Both the position numbers and the translations under genes were made by a program. From Liquidambar formosana (Eukaryota; Streptophyta; Magnoliopsida; Saxifragales; Altingiaceae): a stretch of DNA of 64,000 nt. How positions within the stretch are numbered: the first letter of the stretch is position 1; each line of letters starts with the position of its first letter. The notes below the pieces were generated by a model. It was not told the origin of the DNA and searched no databases. It saw only the letters and a list, made by a program, of their open reading frames with translations. Location of the stretch: contig CM077832.1 of assembly GCA_039720395.1 (NCBI GenBank), positions 25,383,607 to 25,447,606 on the forward strand, given 5' to 3'. Of the stretch, positions 1 through 10,799 are shown piece by piece.

Positions 1-87
1 TACTTGAGCCCCAAGGGAGCCTCTAAGAGCCCTTGGATCAATACCTAGGGTTTTAATCCCAACCATTGAGGGTTTTCCCTCAAACCC

Positions 88-95
88 TATAAATA
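88..95 (+). promoter_or_regulatory. TATA box of element A LTR
   Basis: TATAAATA lies in the conserved context ACCCTATAAATACCCC. The same octamer sits at the matching place in every LTR of this family here: 6438-6445 (reverse), 35660-35667, 42284-42291, 39782-39789 (reverse) and 63393-63400. It probably marks the U3/R boundary, with transcription starting some 25-35 bp downstream. Confidence 0.7.
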
Positions 96-409
96 CCCCC
101 TTATACTTCAGCAATAGAAGGGGGGGAATTACTGGAGAAGGAGGCACTTGAGAGGCATTTTTAAGACTTGGAGGCTATGACAGCCATCCTTAGGGTAGTT
201 TAACCTAAATTCTAAGTAAGAGAGTGAAGGAGAGAGCTTGAAGGAAGGCTGGAGCTTTGCTTAGAGGCTTAAAGGAGAGCTTTTCAACTTGTCCACAAGA
301 AGAGAAGAGGAGTTCTACAGCAGCAACCATAGGTATACCTCGATCTCCCTCTCTCTCTTTTCTTTGAAATTAAGGTTTTTTTTGCATAGAATAGCATTAT
401 TTCATGTTC

Positions 410-1060
410 AAGCTTATGTTTTTATCATGTGTTGATGCTTCTAATGCTTAAAATACATGATTAGAATAATTTTTATGGCTGGATTTGCATGATATAATGT
501 TATTTCATGTGATTTTATGTGTAGTTGTGTTTTTAGGGTTTCTAGAGTTTGTTCTAGGGTTTTGCATTGAATAGCTATGATTTCATATTAAAGCATATGT
601 TTTTATCATGTCTTGCTATTTCTATTAGCTAGTATGCATGATTAGGATGTTGTTCATGGGCTGTTTAGCATGCTAGAGTATTATTCTATGTGATTTAATG
701 CATAGTTGGGATTCTAGGGTTTCTTTAGTGCTGAAATTGGTTTTCTGCATGAAATGACTCTTTTGCATATTAAAGCATATGTTTTTATCATGTTTTTCTA
801 CTTCTATTAGCTAGTATGCATGTTTAGGATGATGTTTATGGGCTGTTTAACATGCTAGAGTGTTATTCCATGTGATTTACTACATAGTTGGGATTCTAGG
901 GTTTCTCTTGTGCTGAAATTGAGTTTATGCTTAGAATAGCATTATTTCATGTGAAAGCCTATGTCTTTATCATATATGGATCATTCTATTGGTTAATATG
1001 CATGGATTGAATGCTGTTCATATTCTGTTTTGCATGGTTTATAGTTATTTCATGTGATTT
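410..1060 (+). repeat. Degenerate ~181-bp tandem repeats inside the LTR
   Basis: Three to four diverged units share landmarks in order: AAAGC(A/T)TATG, TTTTTATCATGT, CTATTAGCTAGTATGCATG, TGGGCTGTTTAGCATGCTAG, TTATTCCATGTGATTT, and GGGATTCTAGGGTTTC. The phrase TTAAAGCATATGTTTTTATCATGT recurs about 181-183 bp apart. The same module occurs with varying copy number in the other LTRs (about 5700-6150 reversed, 36000-36530 and 42600-42990), which explains part of their length differences. Confidence 0.65.
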
Positions 1061-2412
1061 CATGTACAAGTGTGATTCTAGGGTTTCACTCATCCTTGTT
1101 TTAGGAAAGTTGCATATAGCATGGTAGCTTAGGGTTTTTCTTTGTTTCTTTTTCATAGTTGCTGTATGTGTGCTGCATATTAGATAACTATGATGATTTT
1201 TTGCCTTCATATAGTTGATTTTAGGGTTTTTTGCATGTCATTGGATATAGGGCTGAATTAGGGTTTAGTTAGCTTATGATTCATGTTGTTTGCATGATTT
1301 ATGGTTGATTTTAAGCTTTATTTCAATTCTGTCCAAATTTTTCAATTGTCCTTGATATGATATTTTGAGCATGTGTTAGCCAATGTTTAAGCATGATAAT
1401 TGCTTGAGTAGAAACTAGGTTTGTTTGTTGGTATTGTTGGTGTGTTTTGCATGCAAATTGCAGGTGCTTGACGGGTACAAACCCATAGAAAGTAGGATAT
1501 GACAGGTGCAACTACCCCACCAATGTAGGGTGGTTATTTTGGCTATTGCGAGATGAAATCTTGCGAATAAAGTAATTACCCTATGCAATAGGGTGGTTAT
1601 TTTGACAGGTTGCTTTTGCTTAAGGTAAGTTGGGTATGAGGGTGCCCCAATTCACCATGCTTTCCTTTCCTTGAAACTTTCCCTTTCTCCCCCCTAGGGT
1701 TGTTTCCTAATAGGGGAACATGCTAAGTCTCTAAAGTTTCCATTCATGCAGAAATTCCTTTTCAAAACAAAAGTTTCTATCTTTACTTGAAATTCCATAT
1801 TTTCTAAAGATTTTTTAAGAATCATTTATCTTTAGAAACATTTTTATCTATGAAAGGAAACTTAGGGTTTACCATAGGCCTCTATTAGGTTATAACCCTA
1901 TTCCTTTTTGAACTACATGGACTTTGATCCATGTATTTCCATACTTGGTACGTAGGCGCTCTTCGTGAGGTTCAAGTCCGCCCTAGGATACTAAGTATCC
2001 TAGGTTTCCTATCCCCTTTTTTTCTCTTTTCTATTTTCTTTGATTTATTTGATTATGTGGATGAATGAATGGATGATATGCATGCTGCCTTGAGATGATA
2101 ATTGCTATTTCTTGAGTGGTTAAGACTTTGATTTAGCTCGATTAAATTAAGAGACCGTTTAGGGCGATATGGGTGCCTATAGGCTTGCCTAGAACCTTCC
2201 CATATTGTAACTTAGCTTCCGAATTCACCATCTTTGATTTCCAAAAGATCTTTTGCCTTACCATTTTAAACATAGAGTCACTTGTTTTGGAAAATAAAAC
2301 ATTTTAGGGTTTTCCTTGTTTACTTTAAAAAAATAAGGTGGCGACTCCTTTTCGTTTTTAAACCTATATTTTCTTTTAAATCCTTGTGAGCCATTTTTCG
2401 GGGTCCACAGTC

Positions 2413-2430
2413 TGGTGACTCCGCTGGGGA
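2413..2430 (+). other. Primer binding site (tRNA-Arg type) of element A
   Basis: TGGTGACTCCGCTGGGGA begins 4 bp after the LTR end. It is one base different from the copy at 44380-44397 (TGGCGACTCCGCTGGGGA). TGGCGACTCC plus TGGGGA is the tRNA-Arg-type site known from Ogre/Tat elements. It marks the junction of LTR and internal region and sets the + orientation. Confidence 0.8.
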
Positions 2431-3288
2431 TTTGTGGGCTAGACTCTATATAATTTGATTAGGCTAAGTTAATTTCTTATGTTAATTAAAATCAATCACA
2501 TTGCATCCGCTTGATTGTGTGCTTTCATTTATTGCATTGTGTGCGCAAACTCTTGCATGCTAGGATCGATGTCCCTCGATGTATCCTTGCTACTGATGGG
2601 CCTAGCCTCAACCCTGGTTTTCCTGATTCCATGTGTTGGGGTGAAAGCTATCAACCTCTCTTGCCAAGTACCCTTGGGTATATTAAATGAGTTAATCACG
2701 TACTGCTGGACCCACGCGGCGTTCCTGATGCCATATGTGGTTAGGTATAAAAATTGCTCAAGCAAGTGAAGGACCCCAGCCTACCCTTATCATTAGTTTA
2801 TATAGACGAACTTGTAGGGCGCCATAGGTTCATCCTTATGCACCCACATTTGTTTGTAATGATATCATGACCGTGTTTGTGATGTGCCTAATGAACACTT
2901 AATAAGAGAGCCTTTGCACCCTATATCTTTAATACGTACCTTTCACCCATGACCCTTGCAAAGGCGATTGGATTGAAAGGGACTAATTGAGTAAGTATAG
3001 GTGTGAAGTTATTGAGACAAATATGGAAGCTTAGGACATACCCTTAGGTTGAGAGACTGATTGTTCCCTTTTATAGAGGAGTAAGAGAATGTACTAGCTT
3101 GGATCCGCGACCAGCAAGGGCGCTTAGTGAAGATTGATCCTACCAACCAGTCAGATATGGCCGATGAAACAACTAGGGAAGGGGGTTTTGATGTTGAGAC
3201 TTGTTTGAAGGCTATCATGACCAAGCTTGATTACACCACTGATGTATCGAGAGAGCATTGAAAATGGCCCAAGATATCCTAACATAAA
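2431..3288 (+). other. Untranslated leader of element A
   Basis: This non-coding leader between primer site and gag is collinear with 44398-45245 of element E. Short open frames occur on both strands but are not kept open between the two copies. It ends just before the gag ATG at 3289. Confidence 0.65.
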
Positions 3289-4286
3289 ATGTCGGAACCC
3301 GAACAGAATAATGGTCGTACCCCAAGGGATAATACCGAAGATGGGACTCAGTCTGGAGAAGGCACTAAGACCAATGAAGGAGGAAGTATTAAGCCCAAGG
3401 GAAGTGAACCACCCGAAATTTTTAACCTAGAAGGGGGAAGTAAAGGGAAGACTTTTGATACAGATTCCGTGTTGGCTAGCAAAGTAGAAGCATTAGAGAA
3501 AACTATAAAGGGAATCTGTAGGATGGATGACATGGTGGATGTACGTACCCTATCTTTGTTTCCACAAGTTCGTATCCCATTACAATTCAAGATGCCTAGA
3601 ATTAGAAAAGTTTGATGGAACGGGTTGCCCCAAGACCCATTTGAAGATGTATGTACGAGCTATGCACCCTCGAGGAGCGATAGATGAACTCTTGGCCCAA
3701 ATGTTCCATGAAACCCTAGCCACTTCTGCCTTAAAGTGGTTCCTAGCCTTGGATGAGGATAGAACCCGGACTTGGGAGGACATATGTAATGAGTTCTCGG
3801 AGCACTACAAGTACAACACTGAGGTGGATGTCACAAGAAGGGACCTAGAGACCACGAAACAAGGGGTTAATGAGACTTTCTCTGCTTTCATTACAAGGTG
3901 GAGGCAAAGGCCTCGAAAATGGCAGACAGACCGAATGAGGAAGATCAGATTCAGTTGGTGGTTAAGAACCTATTATCGGTATATCACAAGCACCTCTTTG
4001 CTCACTACTTCCCTAATTTCAAGGCTCTTATCGGAGTAGGTACACAAGTTGAGGATGCTATTGCCGATGGGTCAATCAAGACATGAAGAAGTCCAAAGGA
4101 GTTGCAGGCCGAACTTTGCTGGGAAAAACAATGCCAAGGTCAATGCCATAACCCAACCCACTCAACCCATCTCCCTAAATGACACCAACCCACCTCGCCA
4201 ATTCACTGAGTTGCATATGCCACTTGAGAAAGTGCTTGAAAAGCTAAACAGTCGAGGCCTGTTGAAACCTCTCGATCCAAGACCAC
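3289..4286 (+). pseudogene. Broken gag of element A (Tat/Ogre-like)
   Basis: The start MSEPEQNN and the reading frames match the longer gag at 55105. That match shows the capsid-type retrotransposon gag region (LEKFDGTG, MFHETLATSALKWFLALDE, and later YHKHLFAHYFPNFKA). Compared with that copy, the frame shifts near 3595 (extra bases around GATGCCTAGAATTAG), again near 3900, and once more near 4083, where an extra base makes a TGA. The coding sequence stops abruptly at LLKPLDPRP, where the reverse LTR of element B begins at 4287. The protein would have bound element RNA and formed virus-like particles. This copy cannot. Confidence 0.85.
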
Positions 4287-7200
4287 TGTGAACCCTAAAA
4301 AAAAGTAGCCCACAAGGATTTAAAAGTCGCCAGTCTGTAGACCCCGGAAAACGGGCCCACGAATGGGTTTAAAAGAAAACCTTAAAGTTTGAAAAAGGAA
4401 AAGGAGTCGCCACCTTATTTTTTAAAGGAAATAAGGAAAACCCTAAAAAACAGTTTTGTTTTAGGAAAACAAAAGAATGACTCCATGTTTAAAAATGGTA
4501 AGGCAAAAGATCTTTTGGAAACCAAAGAAATCGGGGATTCGGAGGCTAAGTTACGATATGGGAAGGTTCTAGGCAAAGCCTATAGGCACCCATATCGCCC
4601 TAAACGGTCCCTTAATTTAATTGGGCTAAATCAAAGTCTTAATCACACACAAATCAACAATTATCATAAAAAAGACAGCATGCATTTCATCCATTCATTC
4701 ATCCATATAATCAATTAAATCAAAGAAAAACAGAAAAAAGAAAGCGGGGAGAGAAAACCTAGGATACTTGGTATCCTAAGGCGGACTTGAACCTCACGAA
4801 GAGCGCCTACGTACTATGTATGGAAATACATGGATCAAAGTCCACGTAGTTCGAAAGGGAATAGGGTTATGACCTAATAGAGGCCTATGGTAAACCCTAA
4901 GTTTCCTTTCAAGTAAAATATGGTAAGTTTCCAAAAATAAATGATTCTTCAAAAGATCTTTAGTAAATACGGAATTTGATAAAAATGGAAACTTTGATTT
5001 AAAAGGTATTTTTATGAAAGGATACTATAGGAATTACCATATTCCCCTATTAGGAAATAACCCTAGGAGGGGAGAAAGGGAAAGTTTTAAGGAAAGGAAA
5101 GAAGGGTGAATTGGGGCACCCTCATACCCTACTTACCTTTAGGCAAAAGCAACCTGTCAAAATAACCACCCTATTGCATAAGGTAATTATCTTATTTGCA
5201 AGATTTCATCTCACAATTGTCAAAATAACCACCCCACATTAGTGGGGTAGTTGCACCTGTTGTACCTGTCAAGCACCTGCAATTTGCATGCAAAACATAC
5301 CAAAAATACCAGCTAACCAAGCTAGGTTCCAATCAAGTAATTATCATGCTTAAACATAGGCTAACTCATGCTCAAAATATGGCAATATGGACAATGGACA
5401 AATCTGGACAGAACTGAAATTAGGCTTAAAATCAACCACAAGTTATGCAAACAACATGAATCATAAGCTAACTAAACCCTAATCCAACCCTATATGCAAT
5501 GACATGCAAAAATCCCTAAAATCAACTAATATGGATGCAAAAACATCATAGTTATCCAATATGCAACACATATGCAGCAACTATGAAGAAAAACTAAAGA
5601 GCAATCCTAAGCTATCATGCTATATGCAACTTCCCTAAAACAAGGATGAATGAAACCCTAGAATCACAATGGTGCATAAAATCACATGAAATAACACTCT
5701 AACCTACTAAACAGCTCATGAATATTATCCTAAACATGCATACTAGCTAATAGAAACAACAAAATACGATAAAAACATAAGCTTTAATATGCAAAAGAGT
5801 TATTTCATGCAGAAAACCAATTTCAGCACTAAGGAAACCCTAGAGTCCCAAATATGCAGTAAGTCACATGGAATAACATCCTAGCATACTAAACAGCCCA
5901 TGAATATCATCCTAAACATGCATACTAGCTAATAGAAGCAACAAGACATGATAAAGACACAAGCTTTAATATGCAAACGAGTTATTTCATGCAGAAAACC
6001 AATTTCAGCACTAAGGAAACCCTAGAGTCCCAAACATGCAGTAAATCACATGGAATAACATCCTAGCATACTAAACAGCCCTATAAATATCATCCTAAAC
6101 ATGCATACTAGCTAATAGAAGCAACAAGACATGATAAAGACATAAGCTTTGACATGAAGTCATGCTATTCTATGCAAAAACCCTAACTTTAAAAGAGAGA
6201 AAAGGGAGAAGAGAGAGTATACCTATGGTTACTGCTGTAGAGAGTCCTCCTTCTCTTGTGTACTGCTGGGAATTCCTTCCTTCAAGCCTTCAAGCAATGC
6301 TCCAGCCCTCCTTCAAGCTTTCTCTCTCACTCTCTCACTCAAAATTTAGGTTAAACTACCCTAAGGATGGCTGTCATATCCTCCAATGTGCCTCCCACCT
6401 CAGAAATTGCCTCCCCTATTGCTGAAGTATAAGGGGGTATTTATAGGGTTTGAGGGAAAACCCTTAATGGTTGGGATTAAAACCCTAGTATTGATCCAAG
6501 GGCTCTTAGAGGTTCCCTTGGGGCTCAAGTAGGTTAAATAGGGCTGAAAATAGGGTTAAATGGCGGCTGGAGGCGAGCAAATCCGAGAAAATAGGAAGGG
6601 AGCCGCGTCAAGACTCAAAAAAGGAAAGTGGCTCGGGTGACCACCTAGGGCTGGGCGGCTAGCAGCCTAGGCCCAGGCGGCTAGCCTCCCAGGCCTGGGT
6701 GGTCACCCGAGGCCATGTCATCTTCAGCCCAATTTTGACCCTTTCGACTTCCAAATGTGTTTCAGGGCTCAAATCAACTCCGATTTTGACGAAACGAAAG
6801 CCAAAATGACCGTGTTTCGAAGGGGAATGTAATTTAAGTCACTTGAGGGTAAGAAACCCTAGCCATGGCTGCATGGTTGGGTCCTACAAAGGCGGTTAAC
6901 CGCTATGCCTCACCATCGCTTAGCTTAGGTATACACATAGGGTCGCACCGAATGCTTTCTAATTCGAAATTCAACCTCCCTAAACACATTTGGGGATGAA
7001 ATTAAGACTAACCAAGATCAAATGAGTAGTCATAGAGTGAAAATCATGAGCCAATTTGAGCTAACCCGAAATAGGTCTCTTAACCAACTTGAGCCTTGTT
7101 GAGCCATTCTAATCCCGAACCTTTAATTCATCAAATTGAATCCATAAATACCTCAAATGCAACCATATGAACTCCAATTGGCAACTTGGAGATCATTTCA

Positions 7201-7419
7201 AGGTCAAATGGAAAGTTTGTGGCTTAAAGGACGATTATGCCCCTCAAGTCACAAAAGTTCTTATTAGCCCTGAAGATCAACTCTAAACCGAAACCAAAAT
7301 TCATACACATCATCCTTAGGACCCTAGAAACTCAATGCAAAATACTAGACTCAAAAAGGAAACAAAAAGACATATGAAATGACAAACCCTAGCTAAGGTG
7401 GCAAAAATGGGGTGTGATA
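4287..7419 (-). mobile_element. Left LTR of element B (reverse orientation, ~3.13 kb)
   Basis: Read on the minus strand it begins TATCACACCCCATTTTTGCC (TGTCACACC in sister copies) and ends GGGTTCACA. It carries the family marks: the palindrome GCGGTTAACCGC near 6893, an 80-bp GC-rich hairpin (6632-6711), a TATA box (6438-6445), and the GGTTCAAGTCC motif (reverse, about 4781-4814). No 5-bp duplication flanks it (ACCAC left, GAAGC right), so it is not a solo LTR. Its TG end abuts the palindrome arm. Confidence 0.85.
6632..6711. repeat. 80-bp GC-rich imperfect palindrome in the U3 of an LTR
   Basis: The ends are CTCGGGTGACCACC and GGTGGTCACCCGAG, and the interior is built of GGCGGCTAG and CTAGCC-type blocks. 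Its GC content stands well above the AT-rich surroundings. Matching 80-bp copies are at 35393-35472, 42017-42096 and 63115-63194. Confidence 0.8.
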
Positions 7420-7639
7420 GAAGCCCCTCATTGGTGAGCAAGTTTCACTTGCGAACCAATGACCAAAAGAACAACCCATTTTTGCCCGAGGAATTGATTT
7501 CATCAACACCCACTGGGGAAAAGAGAGTGATCATATCATTGAATTCTTCGAATTCATCATACACAAGCACAAAGGTACTCTTCATAAGTTCTATAGAGCT
7601 CTTCATACTGTATACCAGTTTCACCGGGGGGACAAGATA

Positions 7640-8042
7640 AAGTATCCACAGCTTACATCGAACTACGTTCGATGAAAGGTCTTCTCATACTACACCAATG
7701 GCTCTGGTGAATAATACGAGGTATCCATAGCTTACATCGAATTTGCGTTCGATGAAAGGTCTGCCTATACTACACCAATGGCTCTGTTGAATAATACGAG
7801 GTATCCATAGCTTACACCGAATTTGCGTTCGATGAAAGGTCTTCCCATACTACGCCAATGGCTCTGGCGAATAATACGAGGTATCCATAGCTTACACCGA
7901 ATCTGCGTTCGATGAAAGGTCTTCCCATACTACGCCAGTGGCTCTGGTGAATAATACGAGGTATCCATAACTTACACCGAATCTGCGTTCAATGAAAGGT
8001 CTTCTCATACTACGCCAATGGCTCTGGCGAATAACACGAGGT
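7640..8042. repeat. 80-bp tandem repeat, five copies (left arm)
   Basis: GATGAAAGGT recurs at 7671, 7751, 7831, 7911 and 7991, an exact 80-bp period. Each unit holds GTATCCATAGCTTACACCGA, a self-complementary GCGTTCGATGAAAGG region and CCATACTACGCCAATGGCTC. The same unit, inverted, forms the right-arm array at 11125-11339. Confidence 0.9.
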
Positions 8043-8510
8043 AAAACTATGCCATCAAGGCTATCTCAAAACATGAGAAAGATACATCCTTCTCATATTC
8101 AAATCATCAAAGTTATCATGTAACACGAGAAAGATCGCGTCCTTCTCATATTCAAACCATCAAGGTTATCATTCAAATATCGAGGTAATCACATAACACG
8201 AGAAAGATCACGTCCTTCTCTTGCTCAAATCATCAAGGTCAATACATACCACAGGAAAGATTGCATCTTTCGAACTATCAAGGCAAATATGTGACATGAG
8301 AAAGATTGCATCCTTCTCATATCAAACTCTCAAGGTGAACACAGCATGAGAAAGATCGCGTCCTTCTCATATTCAAACCATTAAGGTAAACACAAATCAT
8401 GGGAAAGATTGCATCTTTCAAGCTATCAAGGTAAGCATGTAATCATGAGAAAGATTGCATCTTTCTCTTACTAGGTCATCAAGAGAAAGGTAAGCTTCTA
8501 CTTACCCACA
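8043..8510. repeat. Degenerate GAGAAAGAT-type repeats (left arm)
   Basis: About eight irregular units of roughly 45-65 bp contain GAGAAAGATTGCATCCTTCTC, a short inverted repeat (GAGAAaGat/ccTTCTC), followed by CATCAAGGT. The inverted counterpart lies at about 10800-11110 in the right arm. Confidence 0.7.
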
Positions 8511-9291
8511 CTCAACAAGCTCACCAAGTCATCTCACATGGAGGCTATTCATGCCTCAACTCAAACATCAACTCATATAGGAGACGCATTCATCACATAA
8601 AAGCAATCATTCACATGCACATAGGGAAAGTATCTTTATCCCAAATGACGACGAATCATAGTGACATCGGAGGGAATTCATCCCTAATGATCAAAAGTCA
8701 TATGCATAGAAAGGGTTGTTCAACCCTACTAGCATGCCATGCCCACATAAAAGGCCACCAATGCAATCCATTTCAAAACATTTCATGCCAAACAATGTCA
8801 AGGTATTTACTCATTTTTTAACTCAAAACAAGCTTGAGATTGCATCTCAAAGAAGGTTCAAAAGCGCCAAAAGGCGAGCAAAGGCCAAACGAGCGAAGCG
8901 GAGCGAGCAAAGGGGGGGTGACCACCTGGCTGCAGGTGGGTTGCCACCCAAGCCCAGGCAGCTTGCCGCCCCAGGCTGGGTGGTTACCTGAGGCTAGTGC
9001 TGCCCATTTTGAGGGTTTTTAAACCCTTGACCCCCCATTGGATGCACACACACACCCAACTTCGAAAATAGAGAGTTTCTCTCTCTAGAAACTCATTCCA
9101 CCCTTCTCCAAATTCTCACATACACATTCTCAATCAAAGTTTCACTTTCAATTCAAGTTGTGTGCATGAAATAGCATCAAGAACAAGTCATTCAACAACA
9201 AAAACAAACATCAATCATCAATTTGCAAGATCAAATTCATCATCTTTCTCATCAAACCCATTTTTCTTACATACAAGCTCAACCATCATCA
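8511..9291 (+). other. Leader-like stretch of the left arm
   Basis: No convincing gene. It contains a GC-rich imperfect palindrome at about 8917-8994 (related to the LTR hairpins), a CA run near 9045-9055, a TCTCTCTC tract near 9078-9088, and an A/C-rich stretch that looks like a plant 5' untranslated leader just before the ATG at 9292. Confidence 0.5.
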
Positions 9292-9435
9292 ATGGCTTCT
9301 AGCAATGATTCCAACATCAAGTATCCATACTACGTGATCAAGAATACATACAAGGCACCAATCTATGATGCATCCCAAGACAAGGTGTTGCTTGAACCTA
9401 AGAAGCATCTCTCATACCTCCATTCCCAACATGAG
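9292..9435 (+). CDS. Short exon-like ORF, left arm (unknown protein)
   Basis: This is a 48-codon frame starting MASSNDSNIKYPYYVIKN and ending at GAG|GTTAGT, which fits a splice donor. A leader-like sequence precedes it. The inverted copy at 9850-9993 has the same length and boundary, with few replacements and one stop, so the two descend from one coding exon. I do not recognise the protein. It could be the first exon of an element-encoded gag-like gene or of a captured host gene. No continuation exon is visible, because the palindrome centre follows. Confidence 0.45.
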
Positions 9436-9624
9436 GTTAGTTCTTCCCAACTTAATATGTTTATCTTGAAATCTTGATTTCTATTGGATAAAATGCATTC
9501 CCATAATCTTCTTTTGATTGTTTCTATCATTGTTAAGCCAAGTTCATTGATTTGGCAAGGATTGAATGTGCAAAAAGCTTGTTTCCCAATGCTTGAGAAA
9601 AGATGCGCACCAAGTGTTTGATAA

Positions 9625-9663
9625 AATGCCAAAGAGACAAAAACATGTTCAATTCTTGGAAAA
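9625..9663. other. Central spacer of the palindrome
   Basis: About 39 bp separate CACCAAGTGTTTGAT (left arm) from ATCAAACACTTGGTG (right arm). The flanking 200 bp on each side are nearly complementary. Such a short loop makes cruciform extrusion or a hairpin transcript possible. Confidence 0.8.
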
Positions 9664-9849
9664 TCAAACACTTGGTGGGTATCTTTTCTCAAGCATTGGG
9701 AAACAAGCTTTTTGCACATTTAATCCTTGCCAAATCAATGAACTTGGCTTAACAATGATAGAAACAGTCAAAAGAAGATCATGGGGATGCATTTTATGTA
9801 ATAGAAATCAAGATTTCATGATAAACATGTTAAGTTGGGAAGAACTAAC

Positions 9850-9993
9850 CTCTTGTTGGGAATGGAGGTATGAAAGATGCTTCTTGGGTTCAAGCAACAC
9901 CTTGTCTTAGGATGCATCATAGATTGGTGCCTTGTATGTATTCTTTATCACATAGTATGGATACTTGATGTTGGAAATATTGCTAGAAGCCAT
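9850..9993 (-). pseudogene. Inverted, broken copy of the 48-codon exon
   Basis: On the minus strand it starts MASSNISNIKYPYYVIKN and ends SYLHSQQE before GTTAGT, the same donor as the left copy. A CAA-to-TAA change gives an in-frame stop after YDAS. Identical length and boundaries to 9292-9435 support the symmetry of the palindrome. Confidence 0.6.
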
Positions 9994-10278
9994 TGTTGAT
10001 GTTTGAGCTTGTATGTAAGAAAAATGGGTTTGAAGAGAAAGATGATGAATTTGATCTTGTAAAGTGATGATTGATGCTTGTTGTTGTTGAATGACTTGTT
10101 CTTGATGCTATTTCATGCACACAACTTGAATTGAAAGTGAAACTTTGAATGAGAATGTGTGTGTGAGGGTTTGGAGAAGATGGAATGGGTTTCTAGAGAG
10201 AGAGAAACTCTCTATTTTCGAAATTGGAAGAGTGTGAGCACAAGTGGGGATCAAGGGTTTAAAAACCCAGATTTTTGA

Positions 10279-10367
10279 GGACCCTAGCCTGGGGTAACTG
10301 CCCAGCATGGGGCGGCAAGCCGCCTGGGCTTGGGCGGCAAGCCACCAGCAGCCAGGTGGTCAGCCGC
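10279..10367. repeat. GC-rich imperfect palindrome in right arm
   Basis: It is built of GGGGCGGCAAGCCGCC and GGGCGGCAAGCCACC blocks and mirrors the hairpin at about 8917-8994. It is related in design to the 80-bp hairpins in the LTRs. Confidence 0.6.
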
Positions 10368-10799
10368 CTCGCCCACTCCGCTTTGCCCGTTTGGCCTTTG
10401 CTCGCCTATTCGCGCCTTTGAACCTTCTTTGAGATGAAATCTCAAGCTTATTTTGAGTTGAAAAATGAATGAATATCTTGATATTGTTTAGCATGAAATG
10501 GTTTTTGAAATGAATTGCATTGGTGGCCCTTGTGTGGGCATGGCTTGCTACTAGGGGTCAATAACCCCCTCTATGCATATGATTTTTGATCATTAGGGAT
10601 GAATTCCCTCCTATGTCACTATGATTCATTGTCGTTTGGGATAAAGATACTTTCCCTATATGCATATGAATGTTTGCTTTCATGAGATGAATGTATCCCC
10701 TATATGAGTTGGTGCTTGAGTTGAGGCATGAATAGCTTCCATGTGAGATGACTTAGTGAACGTATTGAGTGTTGGTAAGTAGAAGCTTACCCTTGTCTT

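Larger units (their letters stand above)
1..2409 (+). mobile_element. Element A: 3' part of a Tat/Ogre-like Ty3/gypsy LTR
   Basis: This is the downstream three quarters of a long terminal repeat. It aligns by eye with 35572 onward and 42197-44375, and about 0.9 kb of its 5' part lies left of the window. It ends in the TCCACA terminus expected of an LTR and is followed at once by a primer binding site. It holds a TATA box (88-95), degenerate repeats of about 181 bp, and the motif TACGTAGGC followed by GGTTCAAGTCC (1949-1979) next to a near-palindrome (about 1982-2004). Short ATG-started frames inside it are not conserved between LTR copies, so I do not treat them as genes. Confidence 0.88.
7420..9624 (+). 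repeat. Left arm of the palindrome in element B
   Basis: From the LTR inward, this arm holds a stretch that reads open on the minus strand, ending LFFWSLVRK-stop just before the LTR. Next come five 80-bp repeats, degenerate repeats rich in GAGAAAGAT and CCTTCTCAT, a GC-rich hairpin (8917-8994), a CT-rich leader-like stretch, and a short exon-like frame (9292-9435). The right arm mirrors this order. The exon pair fixes the symmetry axis at 9642.5 (9292+9993 = 9435+9850 = 19285). Confidence 0.85.

Noticed and set aside
1949..1979. tRNA gene suggested by GGTTCAAGTCC
   Set aside because: No acceptor stem, A box or cloverleaf can be formed. The motif is part of every LTR of the family.
4389..4718. 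109-codon ORF in the left LTR of element B
   Set aside because: It covers the antisense of a conserved LTR region, and in the other LTRs the frame is not maintained at this length.
4282..7424. Solo LTR interpretation of 4287-7419
   Set aside because: The flanking pentamers ACCAC and GAAGC do not match, and the inner flank is mirrored at 34677-34686 beside the opposite LTR.
7640..8500. Regular repeats that could suggest a CRISPR array
   Set aside because: Units are directly adjacent 80-bp repeats without unique spacers, in a plant retroelement setting.
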